Assembly: GCA_017938625.1 (NCBI GenBank) | Contig: JAGBBD010000068.1 | Coordinates: 1 to 36,687, forward strand | Direction: 5' to 3' | Length of the DNA stretch: 36,687 nucleotides | From: Oscillospiraceae bacterium | Lineage (GTDB): Bacteria > Bacillota > Clostridia > Oscillospirales > Oscillospiraceae | In this document: positions 23,278 through 31,242 of the stretch, in pieces | How the letters are laid out: every line of letters begins with the position of its first letter | Numbering within the stretch: the first letter of the stretch is position 1 | Made by a program: the position numbers and the translations under genes | Notes under the pieces: model-generated | Databases searched by the model: none | What the model was told of the DNA's origin: nothing | Seen by the model: the letters and a program-made list of their open reading frames with translations, nothing else

Positions 23278-24603
23278 ATGGATACTTTATTTTCCAACAT
23301 TTCCGTCATCACCATGGATGAACGGATGCAGGTGCTGACAGATGCCTTTGTGGGCATCACGGACGGCAAGATCTCCTGGCTTGCAAAAAAGCCGCCGGAG
23401 GAAAAGCCGGAGACCATCATTGACGGTACCGGCATGGTGCTGATGCCGGGTCTGATCAACTGTCATACAAGACTGTCGGAAACGCTGCTGCGCGGCTATG
23501 CCGACGATCTGAGTGCAGAAGACAGGCTGGGCAAGCTCTATCCCAGACTGGAGCAGATGGATGAAAAGTCTGCCAAGGCGTCCGCCCTTTTGGGCATTGC
23601 TCAGTGCCTTCGCATGGGTGTGACCTCGGTCTCCGACCTCGGTTTGTTTGCAGACGCTGTGGCGCAGGCTGCGGCGGAAAGCGGCATCCGTGCCAATGTG
23701 GCGCAGGAGCTGACGCTCCTGCAGGAAGATGACTTTGACTTTGAAAAAGATCCCGGCTGCCAAAAGCTGACTGCAGTTGCAGAGGCATGGCACGGCTACG
23801 ATGACGGGCGGATCCTGGTGGAAGCAGGTCTGCAGGGTACTTACACCTCCTGCTATCCCCTGTGGGAGGCGCTGACGGAATACACCGTCAACAGCCATCT
23901 GGGCATCCATCTCAATCTGAGCCGTTTTCCGTGGGAGAATGAGGATTGTCTTGACCGCAGCGGTCTGACTCCCGCCCAGCTGCTGGACTGCCACAATGTG
24001 TTCGCCGCGCGGACACAGGCTGCCCACTGCTGCCATCTGGAGCAGGAGGACATGGCGCTGCTTGGCAGAAAGAAGGCAACTGCCGTGGTCTGCTCTGTGA
24101 CAGACCGGAAGCTGACAGCAGGAGATGCGGACATTGCAGCCATGGTCAAAAGCGGTATGAATGTGGCGCTGGGTACCGGCTCTGCCGCAGAAGGCGGTAC
24201 CATGGATCTTTTGCAGCAGGCAAGATCTGCTGCGCTGTGCGCCAAAATGAAGGCAGGCGACCCGGAGCTTCTGAATGCAGCATCTGTGCTTTTGATGGCA
24301 ACGGTCTGCGGCGCCAAGGCGCAGGGGCGCGGCGATGTGTGTGGTATGGTCAAACCGGGGCTCGATGCCGATCTGATCGCGCTGGACTTTACCCAGCCCC
24401 ACTTGATCCCCAGCCACGATCTTATGGGAAGCGTTGCCTATACCGCCACCGGCATGGATGTGTGCATGACCATGGTGCGGGGCAAGATCCTGTACGCATC
24501 TGGAAAGTACACCACCATCGATCTGAGCCAACTGATGACCGAACTGGCAGAGCATGCCATGCCCACTGTATTTACCCAAAAGGAGGAGCCGACGGATGAG
24601 TGA
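23278..24603 (+). CDS. Degenerate amidohydrolase of the MTA/SAH-deaminase type
   Basis: A 441-residue protein that aligns along its length with S-adenosylhomocysteine/methylthioadenosine deaminase-like amidohydrolases (IIDGTGMVLMPGLINCHT, ETLLRGYADDL, AAHCCHLEQEDMALLG, PGLDADLIALD). Key active-site residues are changed. The HxH metal motif is H63-T-R65 instead of HTH, the catalytic HxxE motif reads H211-L-N-L214, and the metal Asp of LGTDG is Gly301 (LGTGS). Only His63, His211 and the His of AAHCCH remain. The frame is intact and codon use is like the neighbours, so this looks like a maintained pseudoenzyme or one with changed chemistry rather than a decaying gene. It lies 12 bases after hemZ and overlaps the flippase start by 8 bases. 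Confidence 0.85.
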   Translation: MDTLFSNISVITMDERMQVLTDAFVGITDGKISWLAKKPPEEKPETIIDGTGMVLMPGLINCHTRLSETLLRGYADDLSAEDRLGKLYPRLEQMDEKSAKASALLGIAQCLRMGVTSVSDLGLFADAVAQAAAESGIRANVAQELTLLQEDDFDFEKDPGCQKLTAVAEAWHGYDDGRILVEAGLQGTYTSCYPLWEALTEYTVNSHLGIHLNLSRFPWENEDCLDRSGLTPAQLLDCHNVFAARTQAAHCCHLEQEDMALLGRKKATAVVCSVTDRKLTAGDADIAAMVKSGMNVALGTGSAAEGGTMDLLQQARSAALCAKMKAGDPELLNAASVLLMATVCGAKAQGRGDVCGMVKPGLDADLIALDFTQPHLIPSHDLMGSVAYTATGMDVCMTMVRGKILYASGKYTTIDLSQLMTELAEHAMPTVFTQKEEPTDE

Positions 24604-26206
24604 GAACAGATCCTTCCGGAAGCAGACCTTCCTGCAGGGCGCGGCGGTACTGGCACTTGCCACCGCCATCGTCAAGATCATCGGCGCCATCTATAAGATT
24701 CCGCTTCAAAGCTTTATCGGCACAGCCGGTTACAGCTATTTCGGAAAAGCCTATACCATCTATGATGTGCTGCTCATGATCTCCACCACGGGACTTCCCG
24801 TGGCAATGAGCCGCATGATCTCCGAGGCGCAGACCCTGGAGCAGCATGACCAGATCCGCAAGATCTTCTCCACGGCGCTGCGTGTGTTCTTGGTGCTGGG
24901 CATTCTGGGTACGGGCGGTATGCTCCTGTTTGCAAAGCCCCTGTCTGTCATGGTCACCACCCATGAGCGGGCATGGTTTGCCATTGCCTGTCTTGCACCT
25001 GCAGTGCTGCTGGTGTGCATCATTGCTGCCTTCCGCGGCTTCTTCCAGGGGCAGAGCAATATGACCCCCACCTCGGTCAGCCAGGTCTTTGAAGCTCTGT
25101 GCAAGCTGATCGTAGGTCTTGGACTTGCATGGCTCCTCATGAAGCTGACAGCGGGCAATGAAGCCTACGGTGCCGGCGGTGCCATTCTGGGTGTGACCAT
25201 TGGCTGCGTGATTTCGGCCGCTTACCTGTATGTCTGCTACCGAAGAGCCGTGCGGGATCTGCCCAGAGGCGGCGCGGTCAAGACCACTGCCGAGACCATG
25301 AAGCAGCTGCTTGCCATTGCTGTGCCCATCACCCTTGGATCTGCAGGTCTGCAGATCATCAATCTGGTGGATACCATGGTCTATATGCGCCGTCTTGTAG
25401 GTGCGGCGGGCATCCCCTCCCTGCGGGCAGATGAATTGAGCGGCATTTATGAATTCTGCCGTACCATCTTTAATCTGCCCGGTGCGTTCATTACCCCTCT
25501 GGTCATTTCCGTCATTCCTGCCATTACGGGACATCTGACCATGAAAAACCAGCGCGGTGTGCGCATGGTGGAAGGCTCTGCCCTTCGGATCACAGGACTC
25601 ATTGCCATGCCCTGCGCCTTTGGTTTGGTCAGCCTGAGCGGTGCGATTTTGGGTCTGCTGACAGACTATAATGCTGCAGACCTGCAGGTGGGCAAAGTGA
25701 TATTGGCATATATGGGCATCACCGTGATCTTTAATTCCATCATCCTTGTGACCAATGCCATGATGCAGGCGCACGGCGATGTGACGACCCCGGTGGTCAA
25801 TATGATCTTCGGCGGTGTGGTCAAGGTCATCGTCAACTTTATTCTGGTCGGTATTCCCGAACTGAATATTGTGGGCGCTGCCATGGGAACCCTGATCTGC
25901 TACCTTGTGATCATGGTCATGAACATCGCCGCCATGGCGAAAAAGAAGACCATCGACCTGCGCTCCTTGAAGGGACTGATCAAGCCTCTGATCGCATCCG
26001 TCCTCATGGGTGCGGTGGCATATATGGTAAACAGTGTGCTGCAGGGGCGTATTTCCGGCTCTGTCAGCTGTCTTGCTGCCATTGCCGCGGCAGGCGTCTG
26101 CTACCTGATTCTGGTCATGGTTTTGCGTGTGATCACCTATGATGACTGCCTTTTATTACCAAAAGGCGAAAAAATTGCGAAAATTCTGCGGATTCGCGTG
26201 GATTGA
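24596..26206 (+). CDS. SpoVB/YabM-like polysaccharide flippase (MOP superfamily)
   Basis: A 536-residue polytopic protein with about 14 membrane helices. The N-terminus (QTFLQGAAVLALATAIVKIIGAIYKIPLQSFIG) and the stretch GYSYFGKAYTIYDVLLMISTTGLPVAMSRM are typical of SpoVB/YtgP/YabM proteins, which export lipid-linked oligosaccharides for peptidoglycan or spore cortex. AFRGFFQGQSNMTPTSVSQVFEALCKLIVGL is a strong family motif. Position directly before mazG matches yabM-yabN in Bacillus, so YabM is the nearest guess, but SpoVB cannot be ruled out by sequence. Start at ATG 24596 with aggagg ten bases upstream, overlapping the amidohydrolase stop. Confidence 0.87.
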   Translation: MSENRSFRKQTFLQGAAVLALATAIVKIIGAIYKIPLQSFIGTAGYSYFGKAYTIYDVLLMISTTGLPVAMSRMISEAQTLEQHDQIRKIFSTALRVFLVLGILGTGGMLLFAKPLSVMVTTHERAWFAIACLAPAVLLVCIIAAFRGFFQGQSNMTPTSVSQVFEALCKLIVGLGLAWLLMKLTAGNEAYGAGGAILGVTIGCVISAAYLYVCYRRAVRDLPRGGAVKTTAETMKQLLAIAVPITLGSAGLQIINLVDTMVYMRRLVGAAGIPSLRADELSGIYEFCRTIFNLPGAFITPLVISVIPAITGHLTMKNQRGVRMVEGSALRITGLIAMPCAFGLVSLSGAILGLLTDYNAADLQVGKVILAYMGITVIFNSIILVTNAMMQAHGDVTTPVVNMIFGGVVKVIVNFILVGIPELNIVGAAMGTLICYLVIMVMNIAAMAKKKTIDLRSLKGLIKPLIASVLMGAVAYMVNSVLQGRISGSVSCLAAIAAAGVCYLILVMVLRVITYDDCLLLPKGEKIAKILRIRVD

Positions 26207-26228
26207 CTATTGCGAAAGCGTGAAAAAT

Positions 26229-27008
26229 ATGGTAGATTTTATAAGGAAACCGCGATACACCTTTGAAGACTTTGTTCACATCGTCCATTTGCTCCGTTCT
26301 CCCGGCGGTTGCCCGTGGGATCAGGCGCAGGATCATCTGTCCATCCGCCGTAACTTTCTGGAGGAAGTTTACGAGTGCTGCGAGGCGCTGGATACGGATG
26401 ATGAAGCGCTCATGCGCGAAGAACTGGGCGATGTTCTCATGCAGGTGATCTTCCACTCGGATCTGGAGCAGGAACGGGGAAGATTTACGCTGGATGATGT
26501 GTGCGATCACGCCTGTAAAAAGCTGATCTTCCGTCACCCCAATGTATTTGGGGAAGGCACCGCCAAAACGTGGGACGACATGAAGGCGCTGGAAAAGGGT
26601 CAGAAGACCCATGCCCAGACCTTAGATGCCGTGGCAAGAAGCCTGCCTGCCCTGTGGCGTGCGGAGAAGCTGATGAAAAAGGCACAGAAAGCAGGCTTTG
26701 TCTGGCCCGACCTTGATGGTGCGCTGGGAAAGCTTGCCGAGGAGATCGAGGAACTGCGCGAGGCAGTGAAGACGGGTGAGGGTATCAAGGAAGAAACAGG
26801 CGATGTGCTGTTTGCCGCCGTGTGTGCTGCGTTTATGACGCAGACCGATCCGGAGGAAGCCCTGCACGGGACCTGTGAAAAGTTCATAAAGCGGTTCGCC
26901 GCTATGGAACAGTCTGCGGAGGCCCAAGGCCGCAGTCTGGAGGCATATACTCCGGCGGAGCAGCTCTCTATGTGGGAGAGTGCGAAAGCCGACCCAATTT
27001 GGGAATAA
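26229..27008 (+). CDS. mazG: Nucleoside triphosphate pyrophosphohydrolase MazG (YabN)
   Basis: A 259-residue protein with two MazG domains. The first (about 15-105) has CPWDQAQDHLSIRRNFLEE and EELGDVLMQVIFHSDL, the ExxE...ExxD metal-binding helices. The second (about 150-225) has KLAEEIEELREA and KEETGDVLFAAV. MazG removes non-canonical or excess NTPs and modulates (p)ppGpp effects in E. coli. Bacillus YabN carries an extra N-terminal methylase-like domain, absent here. The ATG at 26229 is chosen from the family N-terminus (YTFEDFVHIVHLLRSPGGCPWD); the frame is open further upstream but overlaps the flippase. The ribosome-binding site is weak. Same gene order as yabM-yabN-yabO. Confidence 0.93.
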   Translation: MVDFIRKPRYTFEDFVHIVHLLRSPGGCPWDQAQDHLSIRRNFLEEVYECCEALDTDDEALMREELGDVLMQVIFHSDLEQERGRFTLDDVCDHACKKLIFRHPNVFGEGTAKTWDDMKALEKGQKTHAQTLDAVARSLPALWRAEKLMKKAQKAGFVWPDLDGALGKLAEEIEELREAVKTGEGIKEETGDVLFAAVCAAFMTQTDPEEALHGTCEKFIKRFAAMEQSAEAQGRSLEAYTPAEQLSMWESAKADPIWE

Positions 27009-27031
27009 AAAATCAGAAAGAGGAATAATTC

Positions 27032-27307
27032 ATGAACAAGACTGAACTCATCGCAGAAGTGGCCGCTAAGGCAGGCCTGTCCAAGAAGGACGCAGAGAAG
27101 GCTCTGAACGCTACCATCGACACCATCGCTGACACCCTGGCAAAGGGCGACAAGGTCCAGCTGGTCGGCTTCGGCGGCTTCGAGACCAAGAAGCGTGAGG
27201 CTCGTATGGGCCGCAACCCCAAGACCAAGGAAGCTATCCAGATCCCCGCATCCTGCGTTCCCGTTTTCAAGGCTGGCAAGGCTCTCAAGGACAAGGTCGC
27301 GAAGTAA
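27032..27307 (+). CDS. hup: HU family DNA-binding protein
   Basis: A 91-residue HU, normal length: MNKTELIAEVAAKAGLSKKDAEKALNA at the N-terminus (written here as its two helices), the signature VGFGGFETKKR, and the beta-arm region with MGRNPKTKEAIQIPAS. It bends and compacts DNA. Very strong codon bias agrees with high expression. Lies between mazG and rqcP, three bases before the latter; a HU gene at this site is common in Clostridia. Confidence 0.97.
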   Translation: MNKTELIAEVAAKAGLSKKDAEKALNATIDTIADTLAKGDKVQLVGFGGFETKKREARMGRNPKTKEAIQIPASCVPVFKAGKALKDKVAK

Positions 27308-27310
27308 TTT

Positions 27311-27559
27311 ATGCGGCTGGATAAATATCTGAAGGTTTCCCGACTGATCAAGCGGCGTACCGTGGCCAACGAGGCTTGCGACAATGCCCGTGTCACAGTC
27401 AACGGCAGACCTGCCAAAGCATCCTATGATGTGAAGGTGGGCGATAAGCTTCAGATCCAGTTTGGCGCAAGGACCCTGTGTATCGAGGTTCTGCAGGTGG
27501 CAGACAATGTCCGAAAGGACGATGCCTGCGCCATGTACCGGGAGATCCCGGCTGAGTAA
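27311..27559 (+). CDS. rqcP: S4-domain RNA-binding protein RqcP (YabO, Hsp15-like)
   Basis: An 82-residue protein that is almost wholly an S4 domain (MRLDKYLKVSRLIKRRTVANEACDNARVTVNGRPAK split over residues 1-36, then VKVGDKLQIQFG). RqcP works with RqcH in ribosome-associated quality control, helping add Ala tails to stalled nascent chains on 50S subunits. Length and position (after mazG/hup, before yabP-yabQ-divIC in the ancestral order) support the assignment. Ends at a terminator-like hairpin. Confidence 0.93.
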   Translation: MRLDKYLKVSRLIKRRTVANEACDNARVTVNGRPAKASYDVKVGDKLQIQFGARTLCIEVLQVADNVRKDDACAMYREIPAE

Positions 27560-27561
27560 CG

Positions 27562-27606
27562 AAAAACACCTCCGTTTGCATAGAATGTGCACACGGAGGT
27601 GTTTTT
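27562..27606 (+). terminator. Terminator-like hairpin that contains the next gene's ribosome-binding site
   Basis: A 14-bp perfect stem (27562-27575 aaaaacacctccgt with 27593-27606) extends inward by a tgca/tgca segment, with a 7-base loop, and ends in five T. It follows the rqcP stop by two bases, as a terminator would. However, ggaggtg in the 3' arm is the only good Shine-Dalgarno sequence for the ATG at 27609, so it may instead, or also, hold back translation of the ferritin-like gene. Confidence 0.8.
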
Positions 27607-27608
27607 AT

Positions 27609-28091
27609 ATGGTCAGTAAAGCAAGAGAGGCAGAAGTCTGGAGCAGAGTCATGGCAGCGTCGGCACAGGCACCGGAAAGCTGCAATCCCAAGCCGCGCAG
27701 CACGCTGACTTCGGCGCAGGTCATGGAGCTTCTGGAGCAGGAACTGTGTGACAAGGTCACCTGTGAAGCCCTTGCCTGCCGTACCCATGGTGCAGCGCGG
27801 CAGAAGCTGATGTTCCTTGCCCGGCAGGAGGGAGAACACTACAAAAAGCTGGAGGCAATTTATTATCTGTTGACGGGAGAAAAACCATGTCCCGACCGTC
27901 CCAAGCAGCCGTGCATCGCCTGCTTGAGCGAAGAGCTGCGCCGCCGTTGGCAGCAGGAAACAAAAAGTGCCCATACATATCACTGCCTCGCGGAAAAAAC
28001 AGGAGATTTTGCGTCTGAGTTCCATGTCCTCGGCAGCGAGGAAGAAAAACACGCACAGCTGCTTGTGCAGATCCTGCAGACCTGCCTGTAA
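27609..28091 (+). CDS. Ferritin-like (rubrerythrin-type) diiron domain protein
   Basis: A 160-residue, mostly helical protein. Four helices carry the expected metal ligands: E in LLEQELCDKVTCEALA, E..H in ARQEGEHYKKL, E in WQQETKSAHTYHCLAEK, and E..H in GSEEEKHAQLL, which together make two ExxH-type pairs of a ferritin-like diiron site. No rubredoxin domain follows, so electron transfer would need a partner. A role in peroxide or oxygen defence in an anaerobe is likely but unproven. It lies inside the otherwise conserved yabO-yabP order and its ribosome-binding site is inside a hairpin. Several Cys (C47, C53 area, and CIAC) are unusual for a plain ferritin-like protein. Confidence 0.75.
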   Translation: MVSKAREAEVWSRVMAASAQAPESCNPKPRSTLTSAQVMELLEQELCDKVTCEALACRTHGAARQKLMFLARQEGEHYKKLEAIYYLLTGEKPCPDRPKQPCIACLSEELRRRWQQETKSAHTYHCLAEKTGDFASEFHVLGSEEEKHAQLLVQILQTCL

Positions 28092-28103
28092 GCACTCACA
28101 GGG

Positions 28104-28121
28104 CGGTCTGACCTCAGACCG
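28104..28121. terminator. Weak hairpin between converging genes
   Basis: A 7-bp stem (cggtctg, loop acct, cagaccg) lies between the stop codons of the ferritin-like gene and uvrB. No T-run follows on either strand, so terminator function is doubtful. Confidence 0.35.
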
Positions 28122-28127
28122 TCGTGG

Positions 28128-30092
28128 TTATGCGCCTTCTTTTCTCAGCTCGATGATCTGGTCGCGCAGGACGGCGGCGTATTCGAATTCCATCATCTTG
28201 GCAGCCTCGCGCATGGCCTTTTCCAGTCTTGCGATCTCCTTTTCGCGCTCAGCCTTGGTCATCTTGATACCGCTCTTGCCAACCACATCCTGACTGGGCT
28301 TGGAGATCTCAATGAGATCACGGACGGACTTGATGATGGTCTTGGGCACGATGCCGTGTTTTTCGTTGTATGCCATCTGGATCTCACGGCGGCGCGCCGT
28401 TTCATCCATGGCTTCTTTCATGGAGGGAGTGACGGAGTCTGCATAGAGGATGACCTTGCCTTCTGCGTTTCTGGCGGCGCGTCCCATGGTCTGAATGAGA
28501 CTGGTGCGGCTGCGCAGGAAGCCCTCCTTGTCGGCATCCAGCACTGCCACAAGGCTGACTTCCGGCAGGTCCAGACCTTCACGCAGCAGGTTGATGCCCA
28601 CCAGAACATCAAACTTTGCCATGCGCAGATCGCGGATGATCTCCATACGCTCCAAAGCAGAAATGTCCGAGTGCATATACCGCACCTTGACACCGTGCTT
28701 TCTCAGATAGTCGGTCAGATCCTCTGCCATCTTTTTGGTCAAGGTGGTGACCAGAACACGCTCGTCCTTTTCCGCGCGCAGCTGGATCTCTTCCATCAGA
28801 TCGTCGATCTGCCCGTTGATGGGGCGCACTTCCACCACAGGATCCAGAAGACCGGTGGGACGGATGACCTGCTCGGCGACCTGTCCTGCCCGGGACAGCT
28901 CATACTCTGCCGGGGTGGCGGAAACGTAGATCACTTGATTTAATTTATCCTGGAATTCCTCAAAATTAAGAGGTCTGTTGTCAAAGGCGGAGGGCAGACG
29001 GAAACCGTAGTTCACAAGGCTCTCCTTACGGCTGCGGTCACCTGCATACATGGCGCGCACCTGGGGCAGGGTCACATGGCTCTCATCGATAAAGAGGATG
29101 AAATCCTCCGGGAAATAGTCTAACAGCGTCATAGGGGGCGACCCCGGCTCTCTGCCGGAAATGACACGGGAGTAGTTCTCAATGCCGGAGCAGAAGCCGA
29201 TCTCCTGCATCATTTCGATGTCATACAGCGTTCTCTGGCGGATGCGCTGTGCTTCCAGCAGCTTATCCTCTTCTTCAAATTTTTTGACCTGCTGCCACAT
29301 CTCATCTTCGATCTCGCGGATGGCGCGATCCATCTTTTCCTTGGATGCCACATAGTGGCTGGCAGGGTAGATGGCAACGTGATCCAGAATGCGATCTGCT
29401 ATGCCGGTGACGGCATTGATCTCGGAAATGCGGTCGATCTCGTCACCGAAAAACTCCACACGGATGGCACGGCCCGTCCAGTAGACGGGGTAAATTTCCA
29501 CCGTGTCGCCGCGGACGCGGAAATTGTTTCTGGCAAAATTCAGATCGTTTCGCTCATAGCGGATCTCCACCAGTCTGCGGATCAGATGATCTCTGTCCAT
29601 ATTCTGACCGGGGCGCAGGGAGATGACCATGCTCTTATAGTCGATGGGATCGCCCAGACCGTAGATGCACGATACCGATGCCACCACGATCACATCTCTT
29701 CGTTCAAAGAGGGAGGAGGTGGCGGAGTGACGCAGACGTTCGATCTCGTCGTTGACGGAAGAGTCCTTTTCGATATAGGTGTCTGTATGGGCGATGTATG
29801 CCTCGGGCTGATAGTAGTCGTAATAAGAGATAAAGTATTCCACCGCATTTTCCGGGAAAAACTCGCGGAACTCGGTGCAAAGCTGGGCGGCAAGGGTCTT
29901 ATTGTGGGCAAGTACCAAGGTGGGGCGGTTGAGCCTTTGGATGATATTTGCCATGGTGAAGGTCTTGCCGGAGCCGGTGACACCCAGCATGACCTGCTCA
30001 TCCAGACCCATCTGAAGACCGGATGCCAGCTTCTCAATGGCCTGAGGCTGATCGCCTGTAGGCTTGTATTGGCTGTGCAGTTTGAAATCCAT
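28128..30092 (-). CDS. uvrB: Excinuclease ABC subunit B
   Basis: A 654-residue UvrB, the damage-verifying helicase-like subunit of nucleotide excision repair. Walker A GVTGSGKT (37-44), the beta-hairpin region [21 protein letters not shown] split by positions 93-113, DEXX-like DESH ([11 protein letters not shown]), helicase motif V/VI ([24 protein letters not shown]), and the C-terminal UVR motif ([24 protein letters not shown]) that binds UvrC are all present. The start at 30092 fits the family N-terminus [16 protein letters not shown] and has aagaggtg upstream. It is on the minus strand inside an otherwise plus-strand block, separating yabO from yabP. uvrA is not adjacent. Confidence 0.96.
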   Translation of the reverse strand: MDFKLHSQYKPTGDQPQAIEKLASGLQMGLDEQVMLGVTGSGKTFTMANIIQRLNRPTLVLAHNKTLAAQLCTEFREFFPENAVEYFISYYDYYQPEAYIAHTDTYIEKDSSVNDEIERLRHSATSSLFERRDVIVVASVSCIYGLGDPIDYKSMVISLRPGQNMDRDHLIRRLVEIRYERNDLNFARNNFRVRGDTVEIYPVYWTGRAIRVEFFGDEIDRISEINAVTGIADRILDHVAIYPASHYVASKEKMDRAIREIEDEMWQQVKKFEEEDKLLEAQRIRQRTLYDIEMMQEIGFCSGIENYSRVISGREPGSPPMTLLDYFPEDFILFIDESHVTLPQVRAMYAGDRSRKESLVNYGFRLPSAFDNRPLNFEEFQDKLNQVIYVSATPAEYELSRAGQVAEQVIRPTGLLDPVVEVRPINGQIDDLMEEIQLRAEKDERVLVTTLTKKMAEDLTDYLRKHGVKVRYMHSDISALERMEIIRDLRMAKFDVLVGINLLREGLDLPEVSLVAVLDADKEGFLRSRTSLIQTMGRAARNAEGKVILYADSVTPSMKEAMDETARRREIQMAYNEKHGIVPKTIIKSVRDLIEISKPSQDVVGKSGIKMTKAEREKEIARLEKAMREAAKMMEFEYAAVLRDQIIELRKEGA

Positions 30093-30111
30093 AAATACAC
30101 CTCTTTCTTCC

Positions 30112-30140
30112 ATTATCAAGTATCTTCCCGAAAAAGTCAA
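30112..30140 (-). promoter_or_regulatory. Putative promoter of uvrB
   Basis: On the minus strand TTGACT (30135-30140) and GATAAT (30112-30117) are spaced by 17 bp. No clear LexA/SOS box was recognised. Confidence 0.7.
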
Positions 30141-30141
30141 A

Positions 30142-30170
30142 TCATATTCCGCATGGGCAGGACATATGAT
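30142..30170 (+). promoter_or_regulatory. Candidate sigma-E (sporulation, mother cell) promoter of yabPQ
   Basis: tcatatt (30142-30148) matches the Bacillus sigma-E -35 pattern (KMATATT as remembered), and catatgat (30163-30170) matches 6 of 8 positions of the -10 pattern CATACAMT. The spacing is 14 bp, the family optimum. No sigma-A -35 fits the same region. In Bacillus yabP and yabQ are in the sigma-E regulon, which supports the reading. Confidence 0.6.
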
Positions 30171-30198
30171 AAAACAGGGAACTGAAAAGGAGGCACCT

Positions 30199-30486
30199 AT
30201 GGCATACACGATCGAGGAAAAATTGCCGGCAGAACCACACAAACTGACCCTGGACGATCGGTGCAGACTGACCATGACAGGGATCAAAGAGGTGGAGAGC
30301 TTTGATGAAGAAATGGTGGTGCTGTACACGACCCGCGGCACGTTGGTCATCCGCGGTACAGGACTGCACCTGCAGCTTCTGAGCCTTGACTCGGGACAAG
30401 TCCATGTGGACGGCACGGTGGAAAGCCTGACCTATGAAGATACCGCACCCGGGACAGGTGGGTTCTTCTCCCGCTTGTTTGGCTGA
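30199..30486 (+). CDS. yabP: Sporulation protein YabP
   Basis: A 95-residue YabP/YqfC-family protein: [45 protein letters not shown] (given here as the core, residues about 12-56 in pieces) followed by [21 protein letters not shown]. In Bacillus YabP and YabQ are needed for cortex formation of the spore. The start has a strong aaaggagg site. Its stop codon overlaps the start of yabQ (TGATG). The presence of yabP with yabQ suggests the organism can, or its ancestors could, sporulate. Confidence 0.92.
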   Translation: MAYTIEEKLPAEPHKLTLDDRCRLTMTGIKEVESFDEEMVVLYTTRGTLVIRGTGLHLQLLSLDSGQVHVDGTVESLTYEDTAPGTGGFFSRLFG

Positions 30487-31196
30487 TGGAGCTGCCTGTT
30501 TCCCGGCAGGCATGGGAGTTTTTCACTGCCGTTCTCCTTGGAACAGGTCTTGGCTTGTGCTATGACCTGTTCCGCGCACCGAGGAGACTTTGCCCCAAAC
30601 TCACATGGCTGTTTGATCTGTTCTTCTGCGGTGTGTTTTTCTATGCACTTTTGTGGCAGTGGCTGGCAGTGTGCCATGGACTTCTGCGAGGATACTGCCT
30701 AATGGGGATGGGACTTGGTCTTTGGCTGTGGTTTCTCACGCTCAGCGGCACGGTTCTGCGTGGCTGGATGTGGATTTTATGTGTGATCTTCCATCCTGCG
30801 ATGATTTTTTTGAAAATTTTACAAGAAATTGCAAAAAAGTACTTTTCAATCTTGAAAAAATGGGTTAAAATAACCTGTAAGCTGTGTATTGTCGCCATTG
30901 GGCGGCTGACGCATAAAGGAGGAACGGCGCATGCGCTTCAAACGGTCATCTCTCGTGATGAAGATATTGCTTCTGGTGCTGGTGGTATACGCTACCGTTA
31001 CCCTGGTCACGATCCAGGCTCAAGTGACCGAGAAGAACGCGGAGGCAGCAGAACTGCAAAGCAGCATCGACACCGAAAAGCAGGAAAACCTGCGTCTGCA
31101 GCAAGCCATCGACCAGCTGGGCACAGAAGAGGGCGTACAGGACGTGGCCCGCGAAAAGCTGGGCTGGGTCTCCAAGGGCGAGATCATCTTTTATGA
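30486..31196 (+). CDS. yabQ: Spore cortex biosynthesis protein YabQ (3' part overlaps divIC)
   Basis: A 236-codon frame. Residues 1 to about 140 are a genuine YabQ-like membrane region: LGTGLGLCYDLFRAPRRL near the N-terminus and about four hydrophobic segments (roughly 12-28, 40-62, 66-90, 94-112), then a basic amphipathic stretch (ILQEIAKKYFSILKKWVKITCK). From about residue 149 the frame runs through the whole front of divIC in another frame, and its translation becomes Arg/Gly/Ser-rich without family similarity. Either the protein has a spurious tail, or a frameshift in the A-rich stretch near 30835-30866 (a shift there meets a stop at once) removed the true end. The 5' part is secure; the 3' end is not. 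Confidence 0.7.
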   Translation: MELPVSRQAWEFFTAVLLGTGLGLCYDLFRAPRRLCPKLTWLFDLFFCGVFFYALLWQWLAVCHGLLRGYCLMGMGLGLWLWFLTLSGTVLRGWMWILCVIFHPAMIFLKILQEIAKKYFSILKKWVKITCKLCIVAIGRLTHKGGTAHALQTVISRDEDIASGAGGIRYRYPGHDPGSSDREERGGSRTAKQHRHRKAGKPASAASHRPAGHRRGRTGRGPRKAGLGLQGRDHLL

Positions 31197-31209
31197 TATG
31201 GGCAACTAA
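30931..31209 (+). CDS. divIC: Septum formation initiator DivIC/FtsB-like
   Basis: A 92-residue bitopic protein: a short basic cytoplasmic N-terminus, one membrane helix (about 10-30), then a coiled coil (VTEKNAEAAELQSSIDTEKQ, ENLRLQQAIDQL) and the family ending VQDVAREKLGWVSKGEIIF. It forms part of the FtsL-DivIC-DivIB division subcomplex. The aaaggagg site at about 30917-30924 and conserved place after yabQ support it. The yabQ frame overlaps it almost fully; divIC is the real gene there. Confidence 0.93.
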   Translation: MRFKRSSLVMKILLLVLVVYATVTLVTIQAQVTEKNAEAAELQSSIDTEKQENLRLQQAIDQLGTEEGVQDVAREKLGWVSKGEIIFYDMGN

Positions 31210-31242
31210 GCCCAATTTTTCAGGGGAGAACAAGTAAAACAT

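Noticed and set aside
30093-30416. 108-residue N-terminal extension of UvrB
   Set aside because: It is antisense to yabP, crosses the promoters, and UvrB begins with [16 protein letters not shown] at 30092.
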